Shown: positions 23,446 to 32,623 of the stretch, piece after piece
Position numbering within the stretch: the stretch's first letter is position 1
Layout: each line of letters opens with the position of its first letter
Assembly: GCF_900120165.1 (NCBI RefSeq)
Contig: NZ_LT635475.1
Coordinates: 744,001 to 808,000, forward strand
Origin: Ezakiella massiliensis
GTDB taxonomy: Bacteria; Bacillota; Clostridia; Tissierellales; Peptoniphilaceae
Length of the DNA: 64,000 bases
Reading direction: 5' to 3'
The notes under the pieces: model-generated
What the model was told of the DNA's origin: nothing
The model's database searches: none
The model's input: the letters and a program-made list of their open reading frames with translations, nothing else
Made by a program: the position numbers and the translations under genes

Positions 23446-24285
23446 ATGAAGAACTTACAAACTTATAAATATAAATTGCCCGACCACTTTAATCTCTACG
23501 ACATTATGGAAAGTGGCCAGGTCTTTATGTATTACCCTCACGAAAAGGGTTTTATAATTCAGACTTTAAACAAGCGGGCCTATCTGGAAGAGGACGGCGA
23601 CACCTTGATAATTAAAACCGACCACGATCCGGCCATATTTTTACATTACCTGGACTACGACTACGATTACGACAGGGACTTTCAGCTCTTGGAAGACATG
23701 GGCTTTCCCAGTGACGTTTTGGAATATTCTGACGGCATTAGGCTCTTGAACCAAGACTTAGAGGAGATTGTTTTTTCTTTTATTATCAGTCAAAATAACA
23801 ATATCAAGCGGATTAAAAAAATTATAAACGCCTTAAGAGAATCCGTTGGAGACAAAATATCGGACAGCTTTGGCGAATATTATTCCTTCCCCCGGGCTGA
23901 CCAAATAAATAAATTATCGGTCGAGGACCTCCGGGAAATGGGGGCCGGCTACAGAGACAAGTACATCAAAAACACGGCCGAGTTTTTGACTAATAACCCA
24001 GACTTTTTAGCCCAAACTCTTAAGCTCGACACCAGGGCTGCCCACGCAGAACTCTTGACTCTATCGGGCGTTGGTCCAAAGGTTGCTGACTGCATTCTGC
24101 TCTTTGGTATGGGCAAACGTGACGTCTTTCCCCTGGATACCTGGATGGAAAAAGTTTTCCTGGAACGCTTTTACCAGGAAAAAAACCGGGTCAAGATGGC
24201 AAACGCGGGGACAAAGGCCTACGGCAATTTGGCGGGTCTGGCCCAGCAGCTATATTTTTATCATATAAGGACGGCCGGCAAATGA
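23446..24285 (+). CDS. ogg: 8-oxoguanine DNA glycosylase (OGG1-type)
   Basis: A 279-residue base-excision repair enzyme. The N-terminal strand domain has FNLYDIMESGQVFMY, the OGG entry motif (usually D-x-x-x-SGQ-x-F-R-W). The helix-hairpin-helix GPD region is LSGVGPKVADCILLFGMGKRDVFPLDTWMEKV, with catalytic K212 and D231 spaced 19 apart as in human OGG1. It removes oxidised guanine. The frame overlaps the following acetyltransferase gene by ATGA. Confidence 0.92.
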   Translation: MKNLQTYKYKLPDHFNLYDIMESGQVFMYYPHEKGFIIQTLNKRAYLEEDGDTLIIKTDHDPAIFLHYLDYDYDYDRDFQLLEDMGFPSDVLEYSDGIRLLNQDLEEIVFSFIISQNNNIKRIKKIINALRESVGDKISDSFGEYYSFPRADQINKLSVEDLREMGAGYRDKYIKNTAEFLTNNPDFLAQTLKLDTRAAHAELLTLSGVGPKVADCILLFGMGKRDVFPLDTWMEKVFLERFYQEKNRVKMANAGTKAYGNLAGLAQQLYFYHIRTAGK

Positions 24286-24809
24286 AAATCGAAACCGATA
24301 ATTTGATTTTGCGGCCCATATCTTATTTTGATGCTAGGGACATGTTTGAGTACGCATCTGATCCTCGGCTCGCCCTCTACGGATCCTGGACTCCCCATAC
24401 CAGGATTGAGGAGACATTACGCGTTATAGAAAATATGATTGAAAAATCCGAGGACAGGCCCCTCTTTGCCATAGTCCACAAGGCTGACAAGAAGATGATT
24501 GGGACTATACACGCAAATATTGATCGGACAGAGGACGGGGCTGGCAAACGCTGTGAGGTCGGCTATATTATTTCGCCTGCCTATCAAAATCGGGGCTACG
24601 CCAGCGAGAGCCTAAGGGCCTTTATAAAATATCTCTTTGATGATTGCAGCATTCACAGGATCGAGGGCAGGCACCTGGCGGAAAATATTGCCAGCGGCCG
24701 GGTCATGGGCAAGACTGGCATGGAAGTGGAGGGCGTCCTCAAGGACTTTTATTTTAAAGATGATAAGTATCATGATGTCGTCATCCACGCTATTTTAAAT
24801 GATAAATAA
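24282..24809 (+). CDS. GNAT-family N-acetyltransferase (RimJ/RimL-like)
   Basis: A 175-residue acetyltransferase beginning METDN-like (KIETDNLILRPISYFDARDM). The acetyl-CoA site is EVGYIISPAYQNRGYASESLRAF, and HRIEGRHLAENIASGRVMGKTGMEVEG follows; both are standard RimJ-type blocks. Target unknown (protein N-termini or small amines). It is translationally coupled to ogg. Confidence 0.9.
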   Translation: MKIETDNLILRPISYFDARDMFEYASDPRLALYGSWTPHTRIEETLRVIENMIEKSEDRPLFAIVHKADKKMIGTIHANIDRTEDGAGKRCEVGYIISPAYQNRGYASESLRAFIKYLFDDCSIHRIEGRHLAENIASGRVMGKTGMEVEGVLKDFYFKDDKYHDVVIHAILNDK

Positions 24810-24825
24810 AGGCTAAGAAGATTTT

Positions 24826-25095
24826 TTATTTCATTTTTTAAGGCCAGTCAACTTTAATTAAAAATTGAATTTTCTTTTTCATTTCTCAAGCCCTCACGAT
24901 TATAATTGTAAATTTCATTTTATTTTTCATATTGAAAGTCCGCAGGATTTTAATTTTAAAGAGCATTTTATTTTTTTTATTTAGAGGCCGCTTATTTTTA
25001 ATTTTAAATTGCGTTTTACTTTTCATTTTTTACGGCCGCCTACTTTTAATTTCAAATTACGTTTATTTTTCTTGTTTAAAGGCATTTTAAAAACA
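24826..25095. repeat. 48-bp degenerate tandem repeat, about 5.5 units
   Basis: Units of 47-49 bp, each with AAGGCCGC-like start, then CTTTTAATTTnAAATTnCG, then TTTTATTTTTCA. Same family as 14.65 kb and 44.8 kb. The gap between the GNAT and radical SAM genes (303 bp) is filled by it, and the promoter of the next gene probably lies in the last unit. Confidence 0.8.
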
Positions 25096-25112
25096 TATAT
25101 AAAGGAGCTTGC

Positions 25113-26774
25113 ATGAAAGTACTTTTAGTTGGAGTCAATTCAAAATACATCCACACCGCCCTGGCTGTCGATTATATCTACGGCATGTGCGGGAATTTTG
25201 ATGTGGAAAAACTAGAATTTAATATAAATCAAAATCTAAATTTCGTCTACGGGGAAATTTTAAAGAGAGAGGCCCAGGTGATTTTATTTTCCACCTACAT
25301 ATGGAATATCGATTACATTTCCAAACTCACTTCCGATTTATCTCAGGTGACCGATGCCATCATCGGCTGGGGCGGGATCGAATCCAATTTTGAAATCGAA
25401 ACTCATTTTAAAGAAAATCCTGGCCTGGATATAATAATTAGAGACGAGGGCGAGCTCACTGTGCCCGATTTACTAGGAGCTTTGGAAAATAAAAGAGATT
25501 TAAAAAATGTTTTAGGAATTTCTTATAGGGAAGGTGAAAATATTTTCCACAATCCGCCCAGGCCCCTAATAAAAAACCTGGACATTATCCCAAGTCCCTT
25601 TGTAGATATCAAGTGCCCACCTGGCAAAATAATCTACTACGAGATGAGCCGGGGCTGTCCATTTAAGTGCACTTTTTGCATGTCATCAACAATTAAAGGT
25701 GTCAGATATTTTTCGACCGAGCGAATCAAGTCGGACCTTCTTTACATCATGGATTCGGGCGCCAAAATCGTCAAGTTGGTCGACAGGACCTTTAACGCCA
25801 ACGAGCGCGAAAGCATTGAAATGATGACCTTTATCAAGGACAATGTCAAGACCGACATGGTCTTTCACATGGAGCTTATGGCCCACCTGATCTCAGATAA
25901 CTTTTTGGAATTTTTATCCACCCTGCCCAAGGGTCTCTTTCAATTTGAAGTCGGCGTTCAATCGTCCAATCCAAAAACCCTGGAGGCCATAGAAAGGCGG
26001 GCCGATTTAGACAGGTTAAAATACGTAGTCCAAAAAATTCGTTCTTTCAATAACATCCACCAGCACGTGGACCAAATCGCAGGCCTACCCTACGAAGACT
26101 ACAAGTCCTTCAAAGAGTCTTTCAATTATATTTACTCGCTGGGCGCAGAAAAATTCCAGCTGGGCTTTTTAAAAGTCCTCCGCGGTTCAAAAATAAAAGC
26201 CCAGGCGGCCGAACACGGGATAAAATTTACGACCTATGCCCCCTATGAAGTCTTAGAGACAAAATACATTTCCGCCCTTGAGCTTAAGAGGATCAAGGTT
26301 ATCGAAGACCTTGTTGAAAAATTTTCCAACGAAGATTATTTTGCCAACACCCTTGAATATGTAATTAAAGACTACAAGCCCTTTGATTTCTTTGAGGCCA
26401 TGAGCATCTTTTGGGAAGACCACGGCTACACGGAGATCGGTCACTCCCGCGACTCTCTCTATGAGTATTTTTACGAATTTTTGTCGGACAGGCCGGACAT
26501 AGAATATATCAAAGAGCTATTGAGGCTGGATTTTATTTCCAACAACCGCAAAAATCCTCCTGCCTTTTTAAATCCACAGCCCCTGGCCTTGCCAGTCTAT
26601 CACGAGCTACTCGATAAAATCGACATCCGCCAGCTCTTCGATCTAGACATGACCAGCCCAACCAAGTACCTGGTCAAGGACTTCCGCTTTGAATACTTTA
26701 ATTTTAATAATAAAAAAGTTTTGTTTGGAGTCAAATACAAGCCAGAAATAACGGTCAAGGAAATCCAAATTTAA
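25113..26774 (+). CDS. B12-binding-domain radical SAM protein (DUF4080-type)
   Basis: A 553-residue protein. Residues 1-150 form a Rossmann-like B12-binding domain (KVLLVGVNSKYIHTALAV; VILFSTYIWNIDYI; IIGWGGIES). The radical SAM domain has MSRGCPFKCTFCMSS, with 4Fe-4S Cys at 182, 186 and 189. The C-terminal 200 residues match the DUF4080 part of this group. The Cys motif and fold are clear; the reaction is unknown for most members. It has its own ribosome site (AGGAGC) and a terminator behind it. Confidence 0.88.
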   Translation: MKVLLVGVNSKYIHTALAVDYIYGMCGNFDVEKLEFNINQNLNFVYGEILKREAQVILFSTYIWNIDYISKLTSDLSQVTDAIIGWGGIESNFEIETHFKENPGLDIIIRDEGELTVPDLLGALENKRDLKNVLGISYREGENIFHNPPRPLIKNLDIIPSPFVDIKCPPGKIIYYEMSRGCPFKCTFCMSSTIKGVRYFSTERIKSDLLYIMDSGAKIVKLVDRTFNANERESIEMMTFIKDNVKTDMVFHMELMAHLISDNFLEFLSTLPKGLFQFEVGVQSSNPKTLEAIERRADLDRLKYVVQKIRSFNNIHQHVDQIAGLPYEDYKSFKESFNYIYSLGAEKFQLGFLKVLRGSKIKAQAAEHGIKFTTYAPYEVLETKYISALELKRIKVIEDLVEKFSNEDYFANTLEYVIKDYKPFDFFEAMSIFWEDHGYTEIGHSRDSLYEYFYEFLSDRPDIEYIKELLRLDFISNNRKNPPAFLNPQPLALPVYHELLDKIDIRQLFDLDMTSPTKYLVKDFRFEYFNFNNKKVLFGVKYKPEITVKEIQI

Positions 26775-26783
26775 TTTTTGCAA

Positions 26784-26807
26784 TAAAAAAGCCCCATGGG
26801 CTTTTTT
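26784..26807 (+). terminator. Rho-independent terminator after radical SAM gene
   Basis: AAAAAAGCCC, loop CAT, GGGCTTTTTT. Confidence 0.88.
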
Positions 26808-26849
26808 GTTTTGAATATTTAAGAATTATATTGGAACATTCCCATTTCA

Positions 26850-26969
26850 ATCGGTCAATTTCTTGGCGACCATTTCAGGATCGCCGCTACGGGAAATTGA
26901 CCTCTTGGGCAGGGCTGCAGGTCGCAAAAAGTAGAACACTGCAAAAATTCGCAATTTTAACCGCAAATT
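26850..26969. repeat. Mosaic intergenic repeat
   Basis: Bases 26902-26969 (starting CTCTTGGGCAGGGCT, ending ACCGCAAATT) match 52750-52817 at 65 of 68 positions. The part before it is an inverted repeat GGTCAATTTC/GAAATTGACC enclosing a GGCGA hairpin (GGCGACCATTTCAGGATCGCC). No gene. Confidence 0.72.
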
Positions 26970-27018
26970 ATCAAATTAAAAATCTTTTTCTTTCCTCTCC
27001 ATACATAACATGGCACTG

Positions 27019-27150
27019 AATTTAGGAGGATAATTAGATGAGATTCGAAGTGAAATAAAAATATTAATCGGCCATGTAGAGGCGATCCTTTATGGTCGCC
27101 AAGCCGATTAATATTTTTTCACGAGAATATCGCGATTTAGACCCTAAATT
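27019..27150. repeat. Long hairpin element, copy 2 (behind the AlkD-like gene)
   Basis: A 132-bp copy with the same outer arms as copies at 18.1 and 39.5 kb but a different centre: 13-bp perfect arms AATATTAATCGGC/GCCGATTAATATT around a GTAGAGGCGATCC, TTTAT, GGTCGCC hairpin. The 15 bp before it (CATAACATGGCACTG) are also shared with copy 1. Its right end supplies the last codons of the AlkD-like gene. Confidence 0.85.
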
Positions 27151-27796
27151 CTAATAGTTGTTCTTTCGTTTGATCTGAAACCCTATAACTCTCTCTCGCC
27201 TTCTGTATGGCTTTGTTCTGCGTCCACTCATCTAAAACTTTATTTTCTAAAGCCTCATAGGCCGGGTCAAAATTTTTCACCAAAAGCTCTGCCATATACC
27301 AAGCCCGAGCCATATTTACATAATAAAAATCAGTTTTTATCTGGACTATTTGATCCAAATCGGATGGCAAAAAATTTTCCCCTTGCAAATTCATAAGTAA
27401 AATTACGCCCATCCGCACTTGGTATTCGCCACCTCTACTAATAAGTTCTCTGGCAGTTTCTCTTGCTATAGTTGGATTCTTCTTAAAAGCTTTGGGCTTA
27501 ATGACATCTGTCTGGGCCCAATTTTCAAGATAATTCCCAAAGGCCAAGAGTTTTTCCCTAGCCAAATCTCCATCCTTGATTTCATTTATAAGTAGGCCGT
27601 GAATCATATTTTCTTCATGATAAAAATGGGGCAGATTTTCTAAAAAACCTAGCCCCTCATTTTTATAAATTTCTTTTGCAAGCTTTCTTAAGGTCGGCAT
27701 CCTAATTCCCAAAATCTTTTCCCGATCTATATTTGGAATTAATTTTGCCGTAAAGTCCCCGTAGCTTTGATCCTTGTAAAAATTTAAATCAACCAT
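27137..27796 (-). CDS. AlkD-like DNA alkylation repair protein (HEAT-repeat)
   Basis: A 219-residue all-helical protein with ILGIRMPTLRKLAKEIYKN near the N-terminus, NWAQTDVIKPKAFKKN in the middle and FYYVNMARAWYMAELLVK near 165, the pattern of the DNA alkylation repair (AlkD) family. Such proteins excise alkylated bases using HEAT repeats. The start at 27796 lies 13 bp behind dnaB; a longer frame to 27922 is antisense overlap within dnaB's own end. The last residues LEFRV and the stop come from the hairpin element, as in truA. Confidence 0.85.
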   Translation of the reverse strand: MVDLNFYKDQSYGDFTAKLIPNIDREKILGIRMPTLRKLAKEIYKNEGLGFLENLPHFYHEENMIHGLLINEIKDGDLAREKLLAFGNYLENWAQTDVIKPKAFKKNPTIARETARELISRGGEYQVRMGVILLMNLQGENFLPSDLDQIVQIKTDFYYVNMARAWYMAELLVKNFDPAYEALENKVLDEWTQNKAIQKARESYRVSDQTKEQLLEFRV

Positions 27797-27809
27797 AATA
27801 AATTCTAAA

Positions 27810-29153
27810 TTATTGATACAAATCAGCCGGTGCTTCCACCTTTGACATTGGTAAAAACTTGGTGTTTTCGCCCTTGTAGACGAGTTTAACTGTACCCGTT
27901 GGTCCGTTTCTGTGCTTGGCAATTATAACTTCGCCTATGCCCCTGTCCTCTGAATCGGGATTGTAGTATTCGTCACGATACAAGAACAAAACAACGTCTG
28001 CGTCTTGTTCGATGGCCCCTGATTCACGAAGGTCAGAAAGAATCGGCCTGTGGTTGGTCCTTTGCTCTGGAGCCCGTGACAATTGCGAAAGTGCAATGAC
28101 TGGCACGTCGAGTTCTTTGGCCATGGCCTTGAGGCCACGAGAAATTTTTGAAATTTCCAAGGTCCTGTTTTCAGTTTGACCGCCAGCTTCCATGAGCTGC
28201 AAGTAGTCGATTACAACCAAATCAAGCCCTTGTTCTAGCTGGAGGCGTCTGAGTTTGGCCCGCATATCTTGAACGCTGGTTCCACTCATATCATCGATGT
28301 ATAAATTATTTTGAGAAAAGTCAACCAGGGTCTTGGAAATTCGTTTCCAATCATCTGTCTTCAAATCCCCTTGGATAAGATTTGTCAGAGAAATATTGGT
28401 CAGCTGAGAATAAATTCTGAGGGCCAATTGGGTCTTGGACATTTCCAGAGAAAAAATGGCAACTGTCTTTTTATTTTGTGCAGCATTTACCGCAAAGTTT
28501 ACGCCAAGTGCGGTCTTACCCATAGAAGGTCTAGCCGCAAGCAAAATAAGATCACTCTTTTGAAAGCCAGATAGCATATCGTCGATGTCCTTGAAGCCTG
28601 TGGAAAGTCCTGACAAGGCTCCCTTTAGTTTGGCCCTATCCATGAGGTCCTTGCTGGATTCCTGGAGGATTCCGCCGATGTGTTTGAGGTCATCATCGCC
28701 TGATTTCAAACCCAAATCCAAAATCATATCCTCGGCCGCACCAATGGTATCCACCGCTTGGCCCTTGGCTTCGACAGCTTGGACTTTTATTTCGTCTGCA
28801 ATGCCAGCCAGTCGCCTAAATAGATATTTTTCGTGGACAATTTCCGCCAAGTCCTTTTGCCTGGCCCCAGTTACGTATGAAGAACCAACTTCAGCAATGT
28901 ATTGGGGGCCGCCAGCCATATCCAAAGCGTCCATGGCCTTGAGCTCTTCGGCAATGCTAACCCTGTTTATGGACTTGCCCCGACTGGCCAAAGACATAAT
29001 GGCCTTGTACATGAGCTTGTTTCTTTTGTGGTAAAATTCCTCTTCGGACTTGATAATTTCCAGGGACACATCCACGGTCTCGGCGTCATTTATCATATTT
29101 GCAATTACATTAATCTCCGCATCCAAGGATTCTGGCAGAGTGAAATCTTGCAT
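27810..29153 (-). CDS. dnaB: Replicative DNA helicase
   Basis: A 447-residue hexameric helicase: N-terminal primase-interaction domain (LPESLDAEINVIANMIND), then the RecA-like core with LLAARPSMGKTALGVNFA (Walker A near 207), VVIDYLQLM (Walker B) and LSQLSRAPEQR. Length and motifs are normal and no intein is present. The start overlaps the rplI stop (TAATG). The gdpP-rplI-dnaB order is the same as in B. subtilis. Confidence 0.97.
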   Translation of the reverse strand: MQDFTLPESLDAEINVIANMINDAETVDVSLEIIKSEEEFYHKRNKLMYKAIMSLASRGKSINRVSIAEELKAMDALDMAGGPQYIAEVGSSYVTGARQKDLAEIVHEKYLFRRLAGIADEIKVQAVEAKGQAVDTIGAAEDMILDLGLKSGDDDLKHIGGILQESSKDLMDRAKLKGALSGLSTGFKDIDDMLSGFQKSDLILLAARPSMGKTALGVNFAVNAAQNKKTVAIFSLEMSKTQLALRIYSQLTNISLTNLIQGDLKTDDWKRISKTLVDFSQNNLYIDDMSGTSVQDMRAKLRRLQLEQGLDLVVIDYLQLMEAGGQTENRTLEISKISRGLKAMAKELDVPVIALSQLSRAPEQRTNHRPILSDLRESGAIEQDADVVLFLYRDEYYNPDSEDRGIGEVIIAKHRNGPTGTVKLVYKGENTKFLPMSKVEAPADLYQ

Positions 29154-29596
29154 TAGATTACAACCTCCAATTTTACATTGGCATTTGTTGCCCCGTAGAG
29201 TTTAACTGTAACTTCGTAGTCGCCTGTTTCTTTGATTGGCGATTTTAAATCAATCTTCTTTCTATCTATGTCAAGGCCAAGCTCTTCCTTGATGGCGTCA
29301 GCAATTTCTGGACTGTTTACAGAACCAAATAATTTGCCTGAGCTCCCGCCCTTCCATTTGATAATTATTTTTTTCTTTTCCAAAGCCTTCTTCATTTCTT
29401 GGGCCTCGGCCTTATTTTCAGCGTCAAGTCTCTTTAGTTCGGCTTGTTCAGCTTCCCATTCTTTCATATTTTCAGGAGTTGCCTCGATGGCTAAGTTTTG
29501 TGGAAAGAGGGCGTTTCTTGCATAACCTGGTTTAACTTCCTTGATCTCACCCTTCTTGCCAATTTTTTTAACATCTTCAATTAGTATTACTTTCAT
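29153..29596 (-). CDS. rplI: 50S ribosomal protein L9
   Basis: 147 residues: N-terminal domain [20 protein letters not shown] and [18 protein letters not shown], long connecting helix, C-terminal domain ending VKLEVVI. It binds domain V of 23S rRNA. It overlaps the end of gdpP by 20 bp. Confidence 0.97.
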   Translation of the reverse strand: MKVILIEDVKKIGKKGEIKEVKPGYARNALFPQNLAIEATPENMKEWEAEQAELKRLDAENKAEAQEMKKALEKKKIIIKWKGGSSGKLFGSVNSPEIADAIKEELGLDIDRKKIDLKSPIKETGDYEVTVKLYGATNANVKLEVVI

Positions 29597-31586
29597 CTTT
29601 TTCCTCCTTTATATAATCGTCAATTGCGTCTTTAATTTTTTCTTTAACTTCGTCAATGGTCCCCTCAACCCTTGCACCTGCTTGGGCTATGTGGCCACCA
29701 CCACCCAGAGCCTCCATAATAAGTTGAACAGAAACCTGTCCCATGGACCTGGCACTTATGTGAACCATGTTATCAATCTTTGCCATTACAAAGCTGGCCT
29801 TGACTCCCTCGATTTTTAAGAGGTCGTCGCTGGCTTGGGCTGCGGTTAAAATCGCCTCGTTGCCTTCGTTTTTGGTCATGGAAATTGCAAAGTAATCCTT
29901 GTAAATTTCCGCAGATTCAACTGCCTTGGCCTTGTTGACGAAGGTTTTAAAGTCGTCTCTAAATAAGAGTTTGACTTCTTCAGGGTCTGCGCCCATACGA
30001 GTTAAGAGGCCTGCAGCTTCAAAAGTCCTAAGGCCTGTTTGAGTTGTAAAGTTCTTGGTATCCAGCATAATTCCCGCCATAAGAGCCGAAGATTCAAAGT
30101 GGGATAGCTTCTTGTCATCTATCATGTATTGGAGAATTTCTGCAACCAATTCACTGGCAGATGAAGCGTGTGGTTCCAAGTAAACAAGGGCAGGATTGTC
30201 TATAAATTCGTCCGACCTTCTGTGGTGGTCGATAATTACAATATTGTCCGCCTTCTCACTCAGCTCTTTGCTAGGCGATAAGGATGGCTTGTGGTGGTCG
30301 GTTAAAATCAAGAGGTCGCCTTTTTTAAAGGACCTTAGGGCCTCATCAGGACTGATAATAGAATCGTACATGGCCTTTGATTCAGCCTTCATAAGATCCA
30401 TTATGGAAGTGACGGCTTCTGTGTCGTCATCCAAAATAAGTCTGGCGTTTTTCCCTCTGAGTTGGACTATAGCCATGATGCCCACAGCTGATCCAATGGC
30501 ATCCATGTCAGGATTTTTGTGGCCAGATACATAAATATTTTCCACTTGGTCAATAAGTTCCTTGAGGGCGTAGCCGATCACGCGGGCCTTGACCTTGGTG
30601 TGCTTTTGCACGGCCTTGGTCTTGCCGCCAAAGTATTCGTAGCCGTTTTCGCCCACGCATACAGCCTGGTCACCCCCACGGCCAAGGGCAATGTCGATGG
30701 CAGATCTGGCCTTGACGAATTTTTCGTTTGGATTTTCGCCCAGGTCGCAAACGCCAATTGAAAGCGTCAGCGGAATTGTGTTTTCAAATTCCAGCTCACG
30801 GATGGTATCTAAGATATTAAATTTCTTGGCCTTAATCTTGTTAAAGGAATCCCTATCAGCAATTACCAAGTACTTGTCGTTGTCATATTTTCTAACGATT
30901 GAATTGTGGGAGGTAAAGTAGTCGACGATTGTCGTATCAACTGTTGAAGAAATTTTTGTTCTCAGAGCCTCGTCTCCGCCAGTTTTGGCCTCGTCAAGAT
31001 TGTCTACAAAGACAACCATAACTGCAAGGGCGTCTTGGTTATAAGCTTTTTCAAGCTCACGGTTCTTGGTCACATCTAGCATGTAGACGATGTACCTGTC
31101 GACCTTGCCGTGGTCCAAAACCTTGTCGCTCCTCACCAAATAATACTTATCCTTGTAGGAAATATTAAAAGATTTTTGTTCCTTTTCGAGTTCGCTAAGG
31201 TTGATAGCCGGAATTAGCTCGTTTAATTTTGCATTCCTGTCAATTTCCCCAACAATTTCACTAAAAGGCGAGTTTTGCCAGGTGATGACCCCCGACTTGT
31301 CGGTCATGACAAGTGGGTAAGGCATGCGAAATATAGCGTGCATAGTCACGGATTCAAACTCTTCAGACTCCTTGGACTTTTCAGATTCCAGGGCCTTTAT
31401 TTTTGTATCGTGTTCTCTGATGTCATAAGTAATTAAAAATGCAAGCGTGACAATCAAAAGACCTGCAAGTATTGGTTCCAAGAAAACTAATATTACAGTG
31501 ACTACAATTGCCAGTAAAATATATCGATATGAAAAACGAAAATATTTGTTTACTCCAAATTTCGTTAACTCCCAAAAGTTCTTCAT
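29577..31586 (-). CDS. gdpP: Cyclic-di-AMP phosphodiesterase GdpP
   Basis: A 669-residue membrane enzyme: two N-terminal helices (about 20-60), PAS domain (about 85-150), degenerate GGDEF domain (about 175-305), DHH domain with [27 protein letters not shown] and [12 protein letters not shown], and a DHHA1 domain with [13 protein letters not shown] near the C-terminus. It degrades c-di-AMP, which controls potassium and wall homeostasis. A TTGAAA-17-TATAAT promoter precedes it and a clear ribosome site (AGGAGG) fixes the start. Confidence 0.96.
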   Translation of the reverse strand: MKNFWELTKFGVNKYFRFSYRYILLAIVVTVILVFLEPILAGLLIVTLAFLITYDIREHDTKIKALESEKSKESEEFESVTMHAIFRMPYPLVMTDKSGVITWQNSPFSEIVGEIDRNAKLNELIPAINLSELEKEQKSFNISYKDKYYLVRSDKVLDHGKVDRYIVYMLDVTKNRELEKAYNQDALAVMVVFVDNLDEAKTGGDEALRTKISSTVDTTIVDYFTSHNSIVRKYDNDKYLVIADRDSFNKIKAKKFNILDTIRELEFENTIPLTLSIGVCDLGENPNEKFVKARSAIDIALGRGGDQAVCVGENGYEYFGGKTKAVQKHTKVKARVIGYALKELIDQVENIYVSGHKNPDMDAIGSAVGIMAIVQLRGKNARLILDDDTEAVTSIMDLMKAESKAMYDSIISPDEALRSFKKGDLLILTDHHKPSLSPSKELSEKADNIVIIDHHRRSDEFIDNPALVYLEPHASSASELVAEILQYMIDDKKLSHFESSALMAGIMLDTKNFTTQTGLRTFEAAGLLTRMGADPEEVKLLFRDDFKTFVNKAKAVESAEIYKDYFAISMTKNEGNEAILTAAQASDDLLKIEGVKASFVMAKIDNMVHISARSMGQVSVQLIMEALGGGGHIAQAGARVEGTIDEVKEKIKDAIDDYIKEEKDESNTN

Positions 31587-31608
31587 AATTCCTCCTATAT
31601 ATAGCTTT

Positions 31609-31637
31609 ATTATACAATAGAGGCTCTTTTATTTCAA
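31609..31637 (-). promoter_or_regulatory. Promoter of gdpP-rplI-dnaB
   Basis: Read leftward: TTGAAA (31637-31632), 17 bp, TATAAT (31614-31609). Confidence 0.75.
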
Positions 31638-31640
31638 GCA

Positions 31641-31666
31641 AAAAGCCCGCAATAAATTAGCGGGCC
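31641..31666 (-). terminator. Rho-independent terminator after the RNase E/G-like gene
   Basis: Read leftward: GCCCGC, loop TAATTTATT, GCGGGC, T5. It overlaps the -35 region of gdpP. Confidence 0.85.
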
Positions 31667-31675
31667 CCTGTGAAT

Positions 31676-32623
31676 TTATATTCCCATTATTTTATTTATT
31701 ATATCCTGGTCAATGTATTTTCGGCCTGTCTTTCTTCGAGTAATCTCCATTAGTTCAAGCTTAGTTATATCGTGAAAATAATAGCCCTGAGATTTTAAAA
31801 TATTTTTTGTGATTTTTATAAAGTCCCCATAGTCCTTGAGCTTCAAGATATCGATCAAAATCATGCCTTCGATATTTCTTAAAGTCAAAATCCTAATGGC
31901 CTCAATCAAAAGTTTTTCATTTAAATCCAAGTGGTTGAGGTCGCGATTGTAGGACTTGGAGTAGTCGTCTGTGTTAAAGTCCACAAAGGTAAAGTGGTCC
32001 TTACTGTCTATGATTAAGCTACCTTCTTCACACTCCATAATCCTTCCCGTAAGCTCAGGCGTATTAGCCATAGCCCTTAGCATGGCCGCGTGATCGCCCA
32101 AGTCCTCCTGGTACTTTTCAATATATTTTTCGCTTTTGCTCGCTTCCTTGTAGACGACTTTTGGTATAGGGAGTCGTGATTGTTCTTTTAAAATTCCCTC
32201 CCAGGTCGACTTGAGCTCTCTGGCCAAATCTGGGTCATCAGCTTTTGATTTTACAGGGAAGCCTGTGATTTTTTCCATGGGATTATTATAAAATTCTTTT
32301 CCAAGCGGAAAGCCGATTGCACCTTCGATTTTTATTTTAATATTCCTATCCAGCTTGTAGCCCTTCTCGCCCGATGGTTTTTTGCGGACATTAAAAAAAT
32401 AATCCTCGCCCGCCTTTAGGTCGGCCGCATTGTAAAAACCGTCCTCGCCGTCTAATTGTATAAAGGAAAAATTGCGATTTGTATCTACACTTTTTACCCG
32501 GGCGTGGACTATGGATCCAACTTGAATTTCCTTATTATTCTCTACAAAAATACGACGAACTTTGTCGTCGTATATAATTGTATAGATTATTTTTTCTTTG
32601 TCATCTTCGATTTTAAAATACAT
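31676..32623 (-). CDS. Short RNase E/G-like protein
   Basis: A 315-residue protein with the RNase E/G layout in compressed form. It has an S1-like strand region (about 20-75: VGSIVHARVKSVDTNRNFSF), then a catalytic-domain remnant with FTFVDFNTDD and NIEGMILIDILKL. The two Asp match the magnesium-binding pair of RNase E (VDVNTG and IVIDFI). The zinc-link CPxCxG and the C-terminal half are missing; normal RNase G is about 480 residues. Position behind mrdA in an mre-type operon is usual for rng in Clostridia. It may be a reduced nuclease or only an RNA-binding relative. Confidence 0.7.
   Translation of the reverse strand: MYFKIEDDKEKIIYTIIYDDKVRRIFVENNKEIQVGSIVHARVKSVDTNRNFSFIQLDGEDGFYNAADLKAGEDYFFNVRKKPSGEKGYKLDRNIKIKIEGAIGFPLGKEFYNNPMEKITGFPVKSKADDPDLARELKSTWEGILKEQSRLPIPKVVYKEASKSEKYIEKYQEDLGDHAAMLRAMANTPELTGRIMECEEGSLIIDSKDHFTFVDFNTDDYSKSYNRDLNHLDLNEKLLIEAIRILTLRNIEGMILIDILKLKDYGDFIKITKNILKSQGYYFHDITKLELMEITRRKTGRKYIDQDIINKIMGI

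Noticed and set aside
27797..27922. N-terminal extension of the AlkD-like gene
   Set aside because: It lies inside dnaB's coding end on the same strand in another frame, with no family similarity; the MVDLNF start fits the AlkD family.
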